From the NCBI GenBank assembly GCA_903827945.1, contig CAIKKN010000009.1, positions 1 to 52,045 of the forward strand: a stretch of 52,045 nucleotides of DNA, given 5' to 3'. This document shows, one piece after another, positions 33,256 through 42,437 of the stretch. The DNA is from an uncultured Actinomycetes bacterium. Lineage in GTDB: Bacteria > Actinomycetota > Actinomycetes > Nanopelagicales > Nanopelagicaceae. Below the pieces are notes generated by a model. The model did no database searches, was not told the origin of the DNA, and was given only the letters and a program-made list of their open reading frames with translations. Position 1 is the first letter of the stretch. The number at the start of each line of letters is the position of its first letter. The position numbers and the translations under genes are program-made.

Positions 33256-35007
33256 ATGCGAAAAGTTCCAACCCGAGTCCTGGCCATCAATGCAGTCTTA
33301 GTTCTTGCAATTGGAGGTGGCGGGTATTGGGGATGGACGACACTTCATCCAAAAGCTGCGCCAGTCGCGCTTTCAACGACGACTGTTTCTCGCGGTGATG
33401 TTCAATCAACAGTTTCCGCATCAGGAAAAGTAATTAGCCCTGGAGATATTGGATCGGCACCACTTGTTGCTGGAACGCTCAAGACGTTGAATGTAAAAGT
33501 CGGCGATCACGTTTCTGCCGGGCAGACTCTAGCGGTGCTAGATACCTCCGCTCTTAAGACAGCAGAGACACAAGCGCTTTCAGCTTTGATTTCAGCGAAA
33601 GCATCAGTCGCATCTGCTGCATCGCAAATCACACAGGCCCAACTTGCAGTCGACACAGCAAACCAAAATTTTGGAACCCAACAAGACACAATTTCGCAAA
33701 ATATTATTACTTACCAAGCGACAGTTGACGCGGCTAAGAAAGCTTTAGATGATGCAAATACAAATCAAATTCCGGCAGCTGCCACTTATCAGCAGAGTGT
33801 TGACGCAGCTCAGCGAAATCTTGATTCAGCGAAATTAACACTTAAGAACTTGGAGTGGACATACGAGCAGACAGGCGTGCGGGACATAACTGGCGCTTTC
33901 TTAACGGCAAACTTTTGTATAAATTTTATGGACTCATACCAATTTGTAAATTCATCTTCGGTAACTACTTTTAACTCCAACTGTTCACCGCTAATTGCAG
34001 ACACAAATGCTTTGACGAATGCGCAAATAGCGTTGGACGTTGCAAAGCAGAATCAAAAAACATCTCTAGTAAAAGATCAGCAGTCTCTTCAGTCCCTACA
34101 GACTGCTTACAGCACTGCTTTGTCAAACCAAAAGATTAATATTGCGAAAGACCAAGATTCCCTGACGACCTTCAAAAATGCAATCACGACGGCTCAGACA
34201 AACCTTGATAATTTGAAGGTTACTCAGAACATAGGTTCTTCAGAGCCAACCCTGGCTCAATTACAGCAACAGATTGCTCAAGCTAATTACGATCAGGCCG
34301 TGAAAAATGTGGCCGGGGCTTCTGTTATTGCTCCAGTTTCGGGTGATGTCGCATCGATTTCAACAGCGGTGGGAGGCAATGTTGGTACTGCTTTCACGCA
34401 GGCAACGAATTCCACAACAGCGACGGGCTTTATTGTCCTCACAAACACAACGGCTCTTCGCGTAACGGCCAGCTTCTCTGAGGCTGATGCTGCAAAGATC
34501 ATGGCCGGCCAAGATGCCTCTTTTACTTTTGATGCTCTTCCAAATGAAAATGCAACAGGAAAAGTGCTTCAAGTTGATCTCTTGCCAACGACAAGTGGCG
34601 GAGTTACTTCATACTCTGCAACCTTCTCAGTTGATGGGAAAGTTGCTGGACTAAAAGTTGGAATGACTGCAACAGCAACAGTGATCACTGGTTATGCGAC
34701 CGGAGTCATTCAAGTTTCGGCACAAGCCGTAACAACTCGTGGCGGAAATAGTTTCGTTAATGTTGTGACAACAAAGGCCGGTGTTCAAATAACGACACCT
34801 ACGCCGGTGATTGTCGGTCTCAAGGGTGATAGCGCCGATGAGATTCAATCAGGACTTAAAGAAGGTGAGAAAGTTTCACTTCCAACCGTGACTCGAACAA
34901 CTTCAAGTAATGGATTTGCTGTTGGCGGTGTGCCTGGCGGAGTCACTGCACTGGCAGGCGCTGGTGGTGTTGGCGGCGGCGGTGGATTTGGCCGCGGTAA
35001 CGGCTAA
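33256..35007 (+). CDS. MacA/HlyD-type efflux adaptor protein
   Basis: The product (583 aa) is a membrane-fusion type adaptor: one N-terminal membrane helix (about 8-28), a biotinyl-lipoyl-like half (VSASGKVISPGDIGSAPLVA), a long Gln/Ala/Thr-rich coiled-coil region (about 100-345), the second lipoyl half (VIAPVSGDVASISTAVGGNV), beta-barrel domains and a Gly-rich tail. It should link the MacB-like ATPase/permease pair downstream to the outer side of the cell. TAAGTT lies 6 nt before the ATG. The next gene starts in its stop codon (TAATG). Confidence 0.88.
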   Translation: MRKVPTRVLAINAVLVLAIGGGGYWGWTTLHPKAAPVALSTTTVSRGDVQSTVSASGKVISPGDIGSAPLVAGTLKTLNVKVGDHVSAGQTLAVLDTSALKTAETQALSALISAKASVASAASQITQAQLAVDTANQNFGTQQDTISQNIITYQATVDAAKKALDDANTNQIPAAATYQQSVDAAQRNLDSAKLTLKNLEWTYEQTGVRDITGAFLTANFCINFMDSYQFVNSSSVTTFNSNCSPLIADTNALTNAQIALDVAKQNQKTSLVKDQQSLQSLQTAYSTALSNQKINIAKDQDSLTTFKNAITTAQTNLDNLKVTQNIGSSEPTLAQLQQQIAQANYDQAVKNVAGASVIAPVSGDVASISTAVGGNVGTAFTQATNSTTATGFIVLTNTTALRVTASFSEADAAKIMAGQDASFTFDALPNENATGKVLQVDLLPTTSGGVTSYSATFSVDGKVAGLKVGMTATATVITGYATGVIQVSAQAVTTRGGNSFVNVVTTKAGVQITTPTPVIVGLKGDSADEIQSGLKEGEKVSLPTVTRTTSSNGFAVGGVPGGVTALAGAGGVGGGGGFGRGNG

Positions 35008-35705
35008 TGCATCCAGTTATTGATGTACAAGGTGCTGTAAAACAATACGGAGTTGGAGATGCGGCAATTTTTGCTCTCGACGGTGTTGATTTGCAGATAA
35101 ATCAGGGCGAATATGTTGCCATCATGGGTCCATCAGGATCTGGAAAATCAACTTTGATGAACATCATGGGCGCTCTGGATAACTTGACTGCTGGAAAGTA
35201 TTTTCTAGATGGTTTGGAAATCGATACTCTCGATGAAAACGCTCTTGCACTTGTTCGAGGACGAAAGATTGGATTTATTTTTCAATCCTTTAATTTGATC
35301 GCGCGCACGACAGCGCTTGCAAATGTGGAACTTCCTCTGGCTTACCAAGGCATTAAAGGTAAAGAACGCCGTTCTCGCGCAATGGCGGCCCTCAAGGTCG
35401 TGGGGTTGGAAGATCGCATCAACCACGAACCAACTGAACTCTCTGGTGGACAACAACAACGAGTGGCCGTGGCTAGGGCTCTTTGCACGCGTCCTTCACT
35501 GCTATTAGCCGATGAACCAACAGGCGCTCTAGATTCGAAATCGACGCACGATCTTCTTGATCTTTTCGACCAAATTAATGCTGCTGGCCGCACTGTCGTG
35601 GTGATTACCCACGAAGATGATGTAGCAGCCCGAGCAAAACGTGTGGTGCGAATGAGAGATGGAAAGATTATTTCCGATACTGTGAATAAGTCGGTGAGCA
35701 AATGA
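35007..35705 (+). CDS. MacB/LolD-type ABC ATPase
   Basis: The product (232 aa) is the ATPase of a MacB-like exporter: Walker A GPSGSGKST, the Q-loop IFQSFNLI, signature LSGGQQQRVAVARAL and Walker B LLLADEPTGALD. The length is usual for stand-alone ATPases of this group. It overlaps the adaptor stop by one base and the permease start by four (ATGA), so all three are translated in series. Confidence 0.92.
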   Translation: MHPVIDVQGAVKQYGVGDAAIFALDGVDLQINQGEYVAIMGPSGSGKSTLMNIMGALDNLTAGKYFLDGLEIDTLDENALALVRGRKIGFIFQSFNLIARTTALANVELPLAYQGIKGKERRSRAMAALKVVGLEDRINHEPTELSGGQQQRVAVARALCTRPSLLLADEPTGALDSKSTHDLLDLFDQINAAGRTVVVITHEDDVAARAKRVVRMRDGKIISDTVNKSVSK

Positions 35706-36928
35706 GTTTCTTTGAAATCATTCGCTTTGCCATCCGTGGCTTGAATTCAAATAAACTTCGTACAACTTTGACGACTATGGGAATTGCCATCGGCGTCTCA
35801 TCTGTAATTATTTTGCTTGCTTTTGGTAACGGTTCTAGCAAAGCGGTGCAAGCTGGAATCGAAAAGTTAGGGACGAACACGATCACCATCCAATCCAATA
35901 GAGGGGGATTCGGTGGTGGTCGCGCTTCCGCTTCACGTTCAGCGTCATCCAAACCACTGACGGTCGGAGACGCAGTCGCATTATCTGACCCGATTAAGGC
36001 TCCAGATATTAAGCAAGCCGCTCCTGTGGCGGGGGCGAATACAACCTGTACTTTCGGTACCAATTCTTCAACACCTGGATCATTTAATGGAACATGGCCG
36101 GCTTGGTTTGAAGCTTCAAACACAACGGTGGCAAAGGGAACATACTTCACAAATGAGGATGTGACTGAAGGCCGTCGTGTCGCGGTAATTGGAAATACGA
36201 TCGTGACTGATTTGTTCACAGGAGTGAATCCGATTGGTCAAGTGATGCGATGTGGTGGAATTCCATTTACGATTATTGGAGTTACAGAGAAAAAGGGTTC
36301 GAACGGATTCCAAGATGGAGATTCACTCGTTGTTGCTCCACTGACTGCGGTGCAACGCTCACTTACTGGCTACAACAACCTTCAATCAATTGTTGTACAA
36401 GCAAAGTCGGCAAAGGTTCAAGATCTTGCGCAGACTGAAATCAACACGATTATGGATGCCCAACACAAGGTGAAGAACGTCAGCAATCGCGATTACCGGA
36501 CTCTCAATCAGGCATCGCTCTTGGCGACAACATCCTCCAGCAGCTCTGTATTAACGGTGCTTTTGGGCATGATTGCAGGCATTTCCTTGCTGGTCGGCGG
36601 CATTGGAATCACAAACATTATGTTGGTGACCGTTATCGAGCGCACTCGCGAGATTGGTATCCGTAAAGCAATCGGGGCACCAAAGCGCGCGATCATGACC
36701 CAGTTCTTGATTGAGGCCACGATATTGAGCCTTGTTGGTGGATTCTTGGGTGTCATCGGTGGATTGATTGGAAGTCATTTCAAAATCGTCGGCGTGCAGC
36801 CAATCATTATTCCAAGTTCTGTTTTCCTAGCTTTCGGAGTGAGTGTTCTTATCGGACTCTTCTTCGGCGGCTATCCAGCATCACGCGCGGCATCCCTACG
36901 ACCAATTGAGGCACTTCGTTATGAGTAA
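35702..36928 (+). CDS. MacB/FtsX-type ABC permease
   Basis: The product (408 aa) has the MacB layout: a first helix (about 20-42, ending at TTMGIAIGVSSVIILLAFGN), a large outer MacB_PCD domain (about 45-265), then three helices in residues 275-405 around the conserved ITNIMLVTVIERTREIGIRK loop. Two Cys in the outer domain could form a disulfide. It works with the ATPase and the HlyD-type adaptor in mechanotransmission-type export of small molecules, peptides or lipids. The last gene overlaps its end by 8 bases. Confidence 0.92.
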   Translation: MSFFEIIRFAIRGLNSNKLRTTLTTMGIAIGVSSVIILLAFGNGSSKAVQAGIEKLGTNTITIQSNRGGFGGGRASASRSASSKPLTVGDAVALSDPIKAPDIKQAAPVAGANTTCTFGTNSSTPGSFNGTWPAWFEASNTTVAKGTYFTNEDVTEGRRVAVIGNTIVTDLFTGVNPIGQVMRCGGIPFTIIGVTEKKGSNGFQDGDSLVVAPLTAVQRSLTGYNNLQSIVVQAKSAKVQDLAQTEINTIMDAQHKVKNVSNRDYRTLNQASLLATTSSSSSVLTVLLGMIAGISLLVGGIGITNIMLVTVIERTREIGIRKAIGAPKRAIMTQFLIEATILSLVGGFLGVIGGLIGSHFKIVGVQPIIIPSSVFLAFGVSVLIGLFFGGYPASRAASLRPIEALRYE

Positions 36929-37712
36929 TCAAAATAATTCATCTGAAGAGTTTGATCTCTTCGCGCCGAATGTTGAAGACAACCTTCAGGAAGTCTTGGC
37001 TAAGGGAAGCTACAAGTGGACCAATAAGTACACCGCCGTCTTCGCAATTGCACTCGTCGTCGTAACGAGTGCTTCTGCAGGAATTTGGTATGGACATCGT
37101 TCCGCCGCATCTTCTTCCACAAATAATATTGCTGCTGCATTTGGTCGTTCTGGTCGTGCAGGTTTTGGGGGTATTGGTGCATCGGCATCAGCGTTCGCTT
37201 CTGGAAGCGCAAGTGCGAGTGCGGGTGGATTTGGTGGTGCTGCGGCTGGTGGTTTTGGCGGTGGCCGTGGAACTCCAGGAACAGTGACAACTGTTAAAGG
37301 AAAAACAGTCACAATAACTTTAGATACAGATCCAACAACACCACTTAAAGCCGGCGCTACAGTTTCTGTTCGCAACAGTTCAGGTGGACAGTCATTTGGT
37401 GGGGCTGCGGCAACAACACCTACAACACCCACAACAACCAGAACGTCAACGCGGGGTGCTTCCACACCACAATCAACTTCTGGTGCAACGCCTGCGCCAT
37501 CTATTACTGGAGCTGGGCAACCTGGTGGCCGTGGTGGTGGATTAGAGAATAACCCGGCACTTGATTCTTGTCTTGCGAAGGCTGGCGTGAGCATCGCGCC
37601 TGGTCAACGCCTTGATCGAAGTGATCCAAAGGTTGCAGCAGCATTGCAGACCTGTTTTTCAGCGGTTGGCGGGGGTTTTGGGGCCCGACCTAGCGGCGCC
37701 CCAACGCCATAA
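36921..37712 (+). CDS. Gly/Ser/Thr-rich membrane-anchored protein of the efflux operon
   Basis: The product (263 aa) has a cytoplasmic N-terminus, one helix (about 38-58), a Gly/Ala/Ser-rich stretch, a small beta segment (GTVTTVKGKTVTITLDTDP, resembling modules in DUF5666-like proteins), a Thr/Pro linker, and a C-terminal pair of Cys spaced 28 residues apart (CLAKAGVS ... LQTCFSAV). I start at ATG 36921, overlapping the permease stop; a longer in-frame version lies inside the permease gene. Not a known family. Its place suggests an accessory of the MacAB-like exporter. Confidence 0.75.
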   Translation: MSNQNNSSEEFDLFAPNVEDNLQEVLAKGSYKWTNKYTAVFAIALVVVTSASAGIWYGHRSAASSSTNNIAAAFGRSGRAGFGGIGASASAFASGSASASAGGFGGAAAGGFGGGRGTPGTVTTVKGKTVTITLDTDPTTPLKAGATVSVRNSSGGQSFGGAAATTPTTPTTTRTSTRGASTPQSTSGATPAPSITGAGQPGGRGGGLENNPALDSCLAKAGVSIAPGQRLDRSDPKVAAALQTCFSAVGGGFGARPSGAPTP

Positions 37713-37745
37713 TTTCAACACTTCGAGAGTTAGTAGAGTTGCCTA

Positions 37746-38228
37746 ATGACAACGGGCAACTTCACAAGTGAACAGCTTGAATTAGAAGAGTCGATTCTGG
37801 TCTTTCCACAATTTGATGCGCTGGACGCCGTAGAACTTGGCGAGATTGCAATGGAGATGGGATTAGATCGATCGTTGCCAATTGCAATTGAAGTTCGCAT
37901 GGGTGAATGGATTGTTTTTCACGCCTCACTTCCTGGATCGACAATGGATAACGACCGATGGATTGCTCGCAAGGCTCGTGTTGTTCTGGCGACAGGTCAC
38001 TCAACAATGTATGAGCGAGTGAAGGCGGAAGAAGAAGGCGTTGATTGGTACACCCATTACAACCGCCCTGAAGAGATGCACGCGATTCACGGAGGCGGAC
38101 TTCCTATCAACATTGCCGGAGGCGGGCTGGAAGGAATTTTGCTCATTAGCGGCTTGCCACAAGTTGAAGATCATTTACTTGGCGTTGAAATTATGACGGA
38201 GTTTCTAGCACGTGCGGGAGAAAATTGA
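37746..38228 (+). CDS. UPF0303 / haem-degrading-domain family protein
   Basis: The product (160 aa) resembles the UPF0303 family (GlcG/HbpS-related fold): LPIAIEVRMGEWIVFHASLPG, then RKARVVLATGHSTMYER and HGGGLPINIAGGGLEGILLI. The family is often labelled haem-degrading by homology, but its members are largely uncharacterised. TAGAGT lies 6 nt before the ATG. Its stop overlaps the sugar kinase start (TGATG), so it belongs to the small sugar-related operon that follows. Confidence 0.8.
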   Translation: MTTGNFTSEQLELEESILVFPQFDALDAVELGEIAMEMGLDRSLPIAIEVRMGEWIVFHASLPGSTMDNDRWIARKARVVLATGHSTMYERVKAEEEGVDWYTHYNRPEEMHAIHGGGLPINIAGGGLEGILLISGLPQVEDHLLGVEIMTEFLARAGEN

Positions 38229-39145
38229 TGACAACAATTTGGACGGCCGGTGAAGTTTTAATTGATTTGATTCCTCGCGAACGAGGAAATAACCCTGATT
38301 TAATTCGCGATCCTGTAGTCGGTGGAGGTCCTGCAAATACCGCGAAGGCACTTGCCCGCCTTGGTTTTGATTCCTATTTTCTCTGCGGTTTATCTGACGA
38401 TGCGTATGGCGATCAAGAGCGCGCAGAGTTTATTGCAGATAATGTGAAATTGGATCTGTCACCAATCCTTCATCGACCATCGGCAACGGCTCAAGTCACT
38501 CTCGATGAAAATGGCGGCGCAACTTACATTTTTACATTCCAAGGCACTGCAACTTTTTCTGAACTAGATAATTGGTTGCCAGATCCAAGTAATCCACCAG
38601 CGGTTCTCCACGTTGGAACACTTGGAACGCTGATCGAGCCAAGTGCGAGCATTCTTTATGAATGGGCCCAAAAGGTTGATGCGCCAATTGTCTATGACCC
38701 AAATATTCGACCATCGGTTGAAAGAAACCGAGATCTTTATAGAGCGAATGTCATTAAGTGGGCGGCGCTTGCATCTGTTGTGAAGCTCTCTGACGATGAT
38801 GCAAAATGGTTATTTCCTGACCAAGAAATTGAAGATGTCGCCAAACTATTTCTTGCTATGGGTGTTCGCCTTGTTGCGCTGACACTCGGAGAACACGGCA
38901 TCGTTGCTTACACATCGCACAGCTCAGTAAAAGTTCCAGGAGTGAAAGTGACGGTTGTCGATACGGTCGGCGCGGGAGACACTGTTGGTGCGATTTTGGT
39001 TGAAGCGATTGTTGCTTATGGAATTGATAATTTGCAGGGTGAAATTCTAGAAAAGACTCTCAAGCGTGCTGCGCAAGCTGCCGCGATTACTTGCAGCCGT
39101 GCAGGTGCGAAACCACCCATGAAAGCAGAACTCGACGAATGTTAA
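38228..39145 (+). CDS. PfkB-family sugar kinase (fructokinase-like)
   Basis: The product (305 aa) is a ribokinase/PfkB-type kinase: the N-terminal GGGPANTAKALARLG, the mid-protein YDPNIRPS, and the ATP/catalytic motif TVGAGDTVGAIL with the base Asp. It most resembles fructokinases, but the sugar cannot be fixed from sequence. Start ATG 38228 shares one base with the previous stop. It overlaps the aldose epimerase gene by 7 bases. Together they may funnel a hexose into central metabolism. Confidence 0.88.
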   Translation: MTTIWTAGEVLIDLIPRERGNNPDLIRDPVVGGGPANTAKALARLGFDSYFLCGLSDDAYGDQERAEFIADNVKLDLSPILHRPSATAQVTLDENGGATYIFTFQGTATFSELDNWLPDPSNPPAVLHVGTLGTLIEPSASILYEWAQKVDAPIVYDPNIRPSVERNRDLYRANVIKWAALASVVKLSDDDAKWLFPDQEIEDVAKLFLAMGVRLVALTLGEHGIVAYTSHSSVKVPGVKVTVVDTVGAGDTVGAILVEAIVAYGIDNLQGEILEKTLKRAAQAAAITCSRAGAKPPMKAELDEC

Positions 39146-39906
39146 ACATTGATGGACAGGAAATTTCAATTGCTATCGATCTTGATCAAGGTGGCCGCTT
39201 AGTTTCACTCCAATGGCGTGATTTGGAATTCGTACTTCCACATCGCGGCACCGTTATTAACTGGGGTTGGTATGCGATGGCTCCATGGGCAGGACGGGTT
39301 GCTAATGGAATTATGGTCGACAAGCACGGCAATGAACATGCGCTTCCTACCGATCTTGATCCTCCACATGCGATTCATGGACTTGGTCTCATGGGATCGT
39401 GGCAAGAAACAGGTAAGGGCCGCGCACGACTAGAACTTCCAGAACCTTACAAAGGTGCATTTGTCGATCAACACTTTGAAATTTTAGATGATGCGGTTCG
39501 TTGGACTCTGGAATATGAACCAAATGGTTGTGATCTTCCTGCTTGGATGGGAATGCATCCATGGTTTCCTCGCGAACTTGGTCGAGGCGGGGATGCTGAA
39601 CTTCAATTTAGCGCCGGGAAAATGTTTAAGCGCGACGAAGATGGAATTCCTACCGGAGAACTGATTACCCCATACAACGAAAATTGGGACGACTGTTTTA
39701 TTGATATTCGCGGAGTCCCAGAGATCATCTGGCCTGGAGCAGCGCGCGTGAAGATTGAAAGTGACGCTGAATATTGGGTCGTCTACAACGAAGACACCGA
39801 AGGAATTGCGGTGGAACCTCAAACGGCGCCACCGGATGCGGCAAATCTGGGAATTACAGGCGAGAACTATATTGAAGCGCTTTTTACATTCAGTGAGGAT
39901 TTCTAA
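39139..39906 (+). CDS. Aldose 1-epimerase (mutarotase) family protein
   Basis: The product (255 aa) is a galactose-mutarotase-like beta-sandwich protein. The expected His residues are in HAIHGLGL and in MGMHPWF, and an acidic catalytic candidate is in the C-terminal GIAVEPQTAPPDA. It interconverts alpha and beta forms of a sugar. I start at ATG 39139 (overlapping the kinase stop by 7 bases); an in-frame ATG 48 bases upstream is inside the kinase gene. Its partner kinase suggests a shared sugar substrate. Confidence 0.87.
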   Translation: MLNIDGQEISIAIDLDQGGRLVSLQWRDLEFVLPHRGTVINWGWYAMAPWAGRVANGIMVDKHGNEHALPTDLDPPHAIHGLGLMGSWQETGKGRARLELPEPYKGAFVDQHFEILDDAVRWTLEYEPNGCDLPAWMGMHPWFPRELGRGGDAELQFSAGKMFKRDEDGIPTGELITPYNENWDDCFIDIRGVPEIIWPGAARVKIESDAEYWVVYNEDTEGIAVEPQTAPPDAANLGITGENYIEALFTFSEDF

Positions 39907-39927
39907 GGAATCTGCGATAATCGCGAA

Positions 39928-41286
39928 ATGGAAATAAATCGCGATCACTTAAAGAAGTTAATGGCAAAAGAAGAAGATCGTTTCTTAGTTTTGCATCCAA
40001 AGTCAGGGCACCTATTCAAGCAAGCTCAAGAGGTAATGCCTGGTGGCGTGCCAATGTCGTGGATGGCTAAATGGCCAGGTGCTTATCCACTCTTTGTTGA
40101 TAGCGCGCAAGGTGCACATTTCACCGACGTTGATGGCCATGACTATATTGATTTTTGTTTGGGCGATACAGGGTCGATGACAGGCCACTCACCGAAAGCA
40201 ACAACAGATGCGGTGACCGCGCAGATGAAGCGCGGAATAACAGCGATGCTTCCAACAGAGAACGCAGTGCTTGTTTCCCAAGACCTTACAAAGCGATTTG
40301 GTTTACCTCTCTGGCAATTTACTGTTTCTGCCACCGATGCGAATCGCCATTCAATTCGCTACGCCAGACTTATTACGGGCCGATCAAAGATTATTGTGAT
40401 TGATAAGTGTTATCACGGCAGCGTTGATGAAACATTCGGAACGCTAGATGGCTCTGGCAATACAGTGATGCGTCCAGGAAATCTTGGTGCGCCAGTTGCT
40501 CTGGATGTGACGACCCGTGTCGTTGAATTTAACAATCTTGCCGCGATGGAAGCTGCCCTTGCTCATGGGGATGTTGCAGCAATCTTGATGGAGCCAGCAA
40601 TGACCAATATTGGCATTGTGCTTCCGGAAGATGGCTATTTACACGCAGTTGGCGAACTTGCAAAGAAGCATGGCACCGTTTGGATTATCGATGAGACCCA
40701 TACGATTTCTGCGGGCGCTGGTGGAATGACACACCAACTTGGATTGAAGCCAGATATGTTGACGATTGGTAAATCCATTGGCGGCGGTATTCCGACTGGA
40801 ACATTTGGAATGACGAAGGGCGTTGCAGATCGAATCAAGGCAAAGGTGATTCGCGAAATCGTTGATACCGGAGGAATTGGATCCACCCTTGCAGGAAATG
40901 CTCTCTCGTTTGCTGCGATGCGTGCGACACTTTCAGAGGTATTGAGCGCAAAGAACTTTGGTCACATGATTGAACTCGGCGATCGATGGTCTGATGGTGT
41001 CGATGCTGCCATCAAGGAATTTAATCTTCCTTGGCATTGCTCAAGACTTGGGGCACGCGGTGAATATCTTTTCCAGCCAACCGCTCCAAAGACGGGCAAG
41101 GAGGCATCGGATGCAGGAGATTTCGAGCTAGAGCAATACGTTCACTTGCGCTTGCTCAATGATGGATTCTTGATTACGCCCTTCCACAACATGGCGCTGA
41201 TGTCACCCGATACAACGATCGAGGATGTCGATAGGCACACTGAGGCGTTTCGTGCGATGTGTTCGGATTTAGTTAAGCATCAATAA
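39928..41286 (+). CDS. Class III PLP aminotransferase (glutamate-1-semialdehyde aminomutase-like)
   Basis: The product (452 aa) is a fold-type I, class III PLP enzyme: PGGVPMSWM near the N-terminus, the PLP-phosphate region, the Asp of IIDETHTIS and the Schiff-base Lys at about residue 282 in TIGKSIGGG. The DETHTIS segment differs from the DEVMTGFR typical of HemL, so this is probably a transaminase or mutase of other substrates rather than the haem pathway enzyme. GATAAT lies 6 nt before the ATG. The gene ends 14 bases inside the convergent glnR gene. Confidence 0.85.
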   Translation: MEINRDHLKKLMAKEEDRFLVLHPKSGHLFKQAQEVMPGGVPMSWMAKWPGAYPLFVDSAQGAHFTDVDGHDYIDFCLGDTGSMTGHSPKATTDAVTAQMKRGITAMLPTENAVLVSQDLTKRFGLPLWQFTVSATDANRHSIRYARLITGRSKIIVIDKCYHGSVDETFGTLDGSGNTVMRPGNLGAPVALDVTTRVVEFNNLAAMEAALAHGDVAAILMEPAMTNIGIVLPEDGYLHAVGELAKKHGTVWIIDETHTISAGAGGMTHQLGLKPDMLTIGKSIGGGIPTGTFGMTKGVADRIKAKVIREIVDTGGIGSTLAGNALSFAAMRATLSEVLSAKNFGHMIELGDRWSDGVDAAIKEFNLPWHCSRLGARGEYLFQPTAPKTGKEASDAGDFELEQYVHLRLLNDGFLITPFHNMALMSPDTTIEDVDRHTEAFRAMCSDLVKHQ

Positions 41287-41980
41287 ATGCATCCTTGCCA
41301 GCGTTCGGCAAGGTGAAACGGTAACCGACGTTACGGACGGTTCCGATGATTGCTTCAAACTCTGGGCCTAACTTGGCGCGCAGGCGACGAATGTGAACGT
41401 CAACTGTGCGAGTTCCACCGAAGTAGTCGTATCCCCAGATTTCGTGCAACAACTGTGCGCGAGTAAAAACGCGGCCTGGGTGTTGGGCTAGGTATTTAAG
41501 AAGTTCAAACTCTTTAAATGTCAGATCGAGTGAGCGGCCTTTAATCTTTGCAGTGTAAGAATTTTCATCGATGATTACATCACCTGTGCGAATTTCACGA
41601 GCAGATGGATCTGATGCAATTAATTCGTTGCGTACGCGACCAATTGCGATACGAATACGGGCATCAACTTCTGCAGGACCTGCGGTATCGAGAATGACAT
41701 CGCTTACTCCCCAGTCGCTGTTGATGGCAGAGAGGCCACCTTCTGTTGTGATGGCAATCAGTGGGCAATCAATTCCGGTTGCAGTGATGACACGAGTCAG
41801 AGCCTTTGCGGCTGGAAGATCGCGTCGTGCATCAACGAAGAGACATTCAATTTCAGGGATATCGATGAGAATTGACGCTTCGGCTGGAAGGATTTTCACT
41901 TGATGCTGAAGTAGTCCAAGGCTCGGTAATACTTCAGCGCTCGCGCCGAGGGTATTGGTGAGGAGGAGGACTCTTGCCAT
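41273..41980 (-). CDS. glnR: GlnR-type orphan response regulator
   Basis: The product (235 aa) has an atypical receiver domain (about 1-120) and an OmpR winged helix (about 130-225). The pattern [34 protein letters not shown], and [12 protein letters not shown] followed by [13 protein letters not shown] closely follows mycobacterial and Streptomyces GlnR, the global nitrogen regulator that acts without a cognate kinase. The DNA-binding half includes [20 protein letters not shown] and [24 protein letters not shown] lies 6 nt before the ATG. It is transcribed divergently from the Fur-family gene with only 38 bases between starts. Confidence 0.85.
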   Translation of the reverse strand: MARVLLLTNTLGASAEVLPSLGLLQHQVKILPAEASILIDIPEIECLFVDARRDLPAAKALTRVITATGIDCPLIAITTEGGLSAINSDWGVSDVILDTAGPAEVDARIRIAIGRVRNELIASDPSAREIRTGDVIIDENSYTAKIKGRSLDLTFKEFELLKYLAQHPGRVFTRAQLLHEIWGYDYFGGTRTVDVHIRRLRAKLGPEFEAIIGTVRNVGYRFTLPNAGKDAFIDA

Positions 41981-41986
41981 TGGAGG

Positions 41987-42012
41987 AGCCTACTACTGCT
42001 CTGCAATAGGAT
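41987..42012. promoter_or_regulatory. Back-to-back leaderless promoters of glnR and the Fur-family gene
   Basis: TAGGCT (minus strand, 41992-41987) and TAGGAT (plus strand, 42007-42012) each end 6 nt before their start codons. Only 14 bases separate the two hexamers, so RNA polymerase cannot occupy both promoters at once; nitrogen and metal regulators may therefore interfere with one another's transcription. Confidence 0.5.
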
Positions 42013-42018
42013 TAGAAC

Positions 42019-42432
42019 ATGGCCGAACAGCATGAATTACGTGACAAAGGACTTCGCCTGACCCCACAACGAGAGCTTGTATTGCAGGCAGTTCGTGAAT
42101 TGGGCCATGCGACTCCTGAAGAAGTTGCCGAGAAGGTACGCGAATCACACCCTGGAATTAATCTTTCAACTGTTTATCGCAATCTTGAAACTCTCGAGAA
42201 TGTTGGCCTTGTGCAACATGCCCACCTTGGACACGGCGGCGTCACTTATCACGCTGCAGAAGAGGAAATTCACGCGCATCTAAAGTGCGAAAAGTGTGGC
42301 CTGCTAATTGAAGTTCCTATCGAGGCTACATCACATTTCACACAGTCGCTTATTGATGATTATGGTTTTCACACAGATTTATCGCACCTTGCAATTGCAG
42401 GTCGCTGCGAAGCTTGCTTTAATCAAGCGTAA
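42019..42432 (+). CDS. Fur-family metal regulator (Zur/Fur-like)
   Basis: The product (137 aa) is a Fur-type repressor: winged helix with LRLTPQRELVLQAV and NLSTVYRNLETLENVGLV, then a dimer domain with regulatory His/Glu residues (HAAEEEIHAH) and two CxxC pairs (CEKC and CEAC) for structural zinc. The sequence fits the FurB/Zur side of the family, so zinc is the most likely signal, but iron cannot be excluded. TAGGAT lies 6 nt before the ATG. ygfZ starts 5 bases after the stop. Confidence 0.88.
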   Translation: MAEQHELRDKGLRLTPQRELVLQAVRELGHATPEEVAEKVRESHPGINLSTVYRNLETLENVGLVQHAHLGHGGVTYHAAEEEIHAHLKCEKCGLLIEVPIEATSHFTQSLIDDYGFHTDLSHLAIAGRCEACFNQA

Positions 42433-42437
42433 AAAAC

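Noticed and set aside
35668-36219. 183-codon open frame on the minus strand
   Set aside because: It lies wholly antisense to the MacB-type ATPase end and permease start, whose motifs are clear. No promoter or recognisable protein features.
37010-37594. 194-codon minus-strand open frame
   Set aside because: It mirrors the Gly/Thr-rich coding of the efflux accessory gene; the Pro/Val-rich product is an artefact of that composition.
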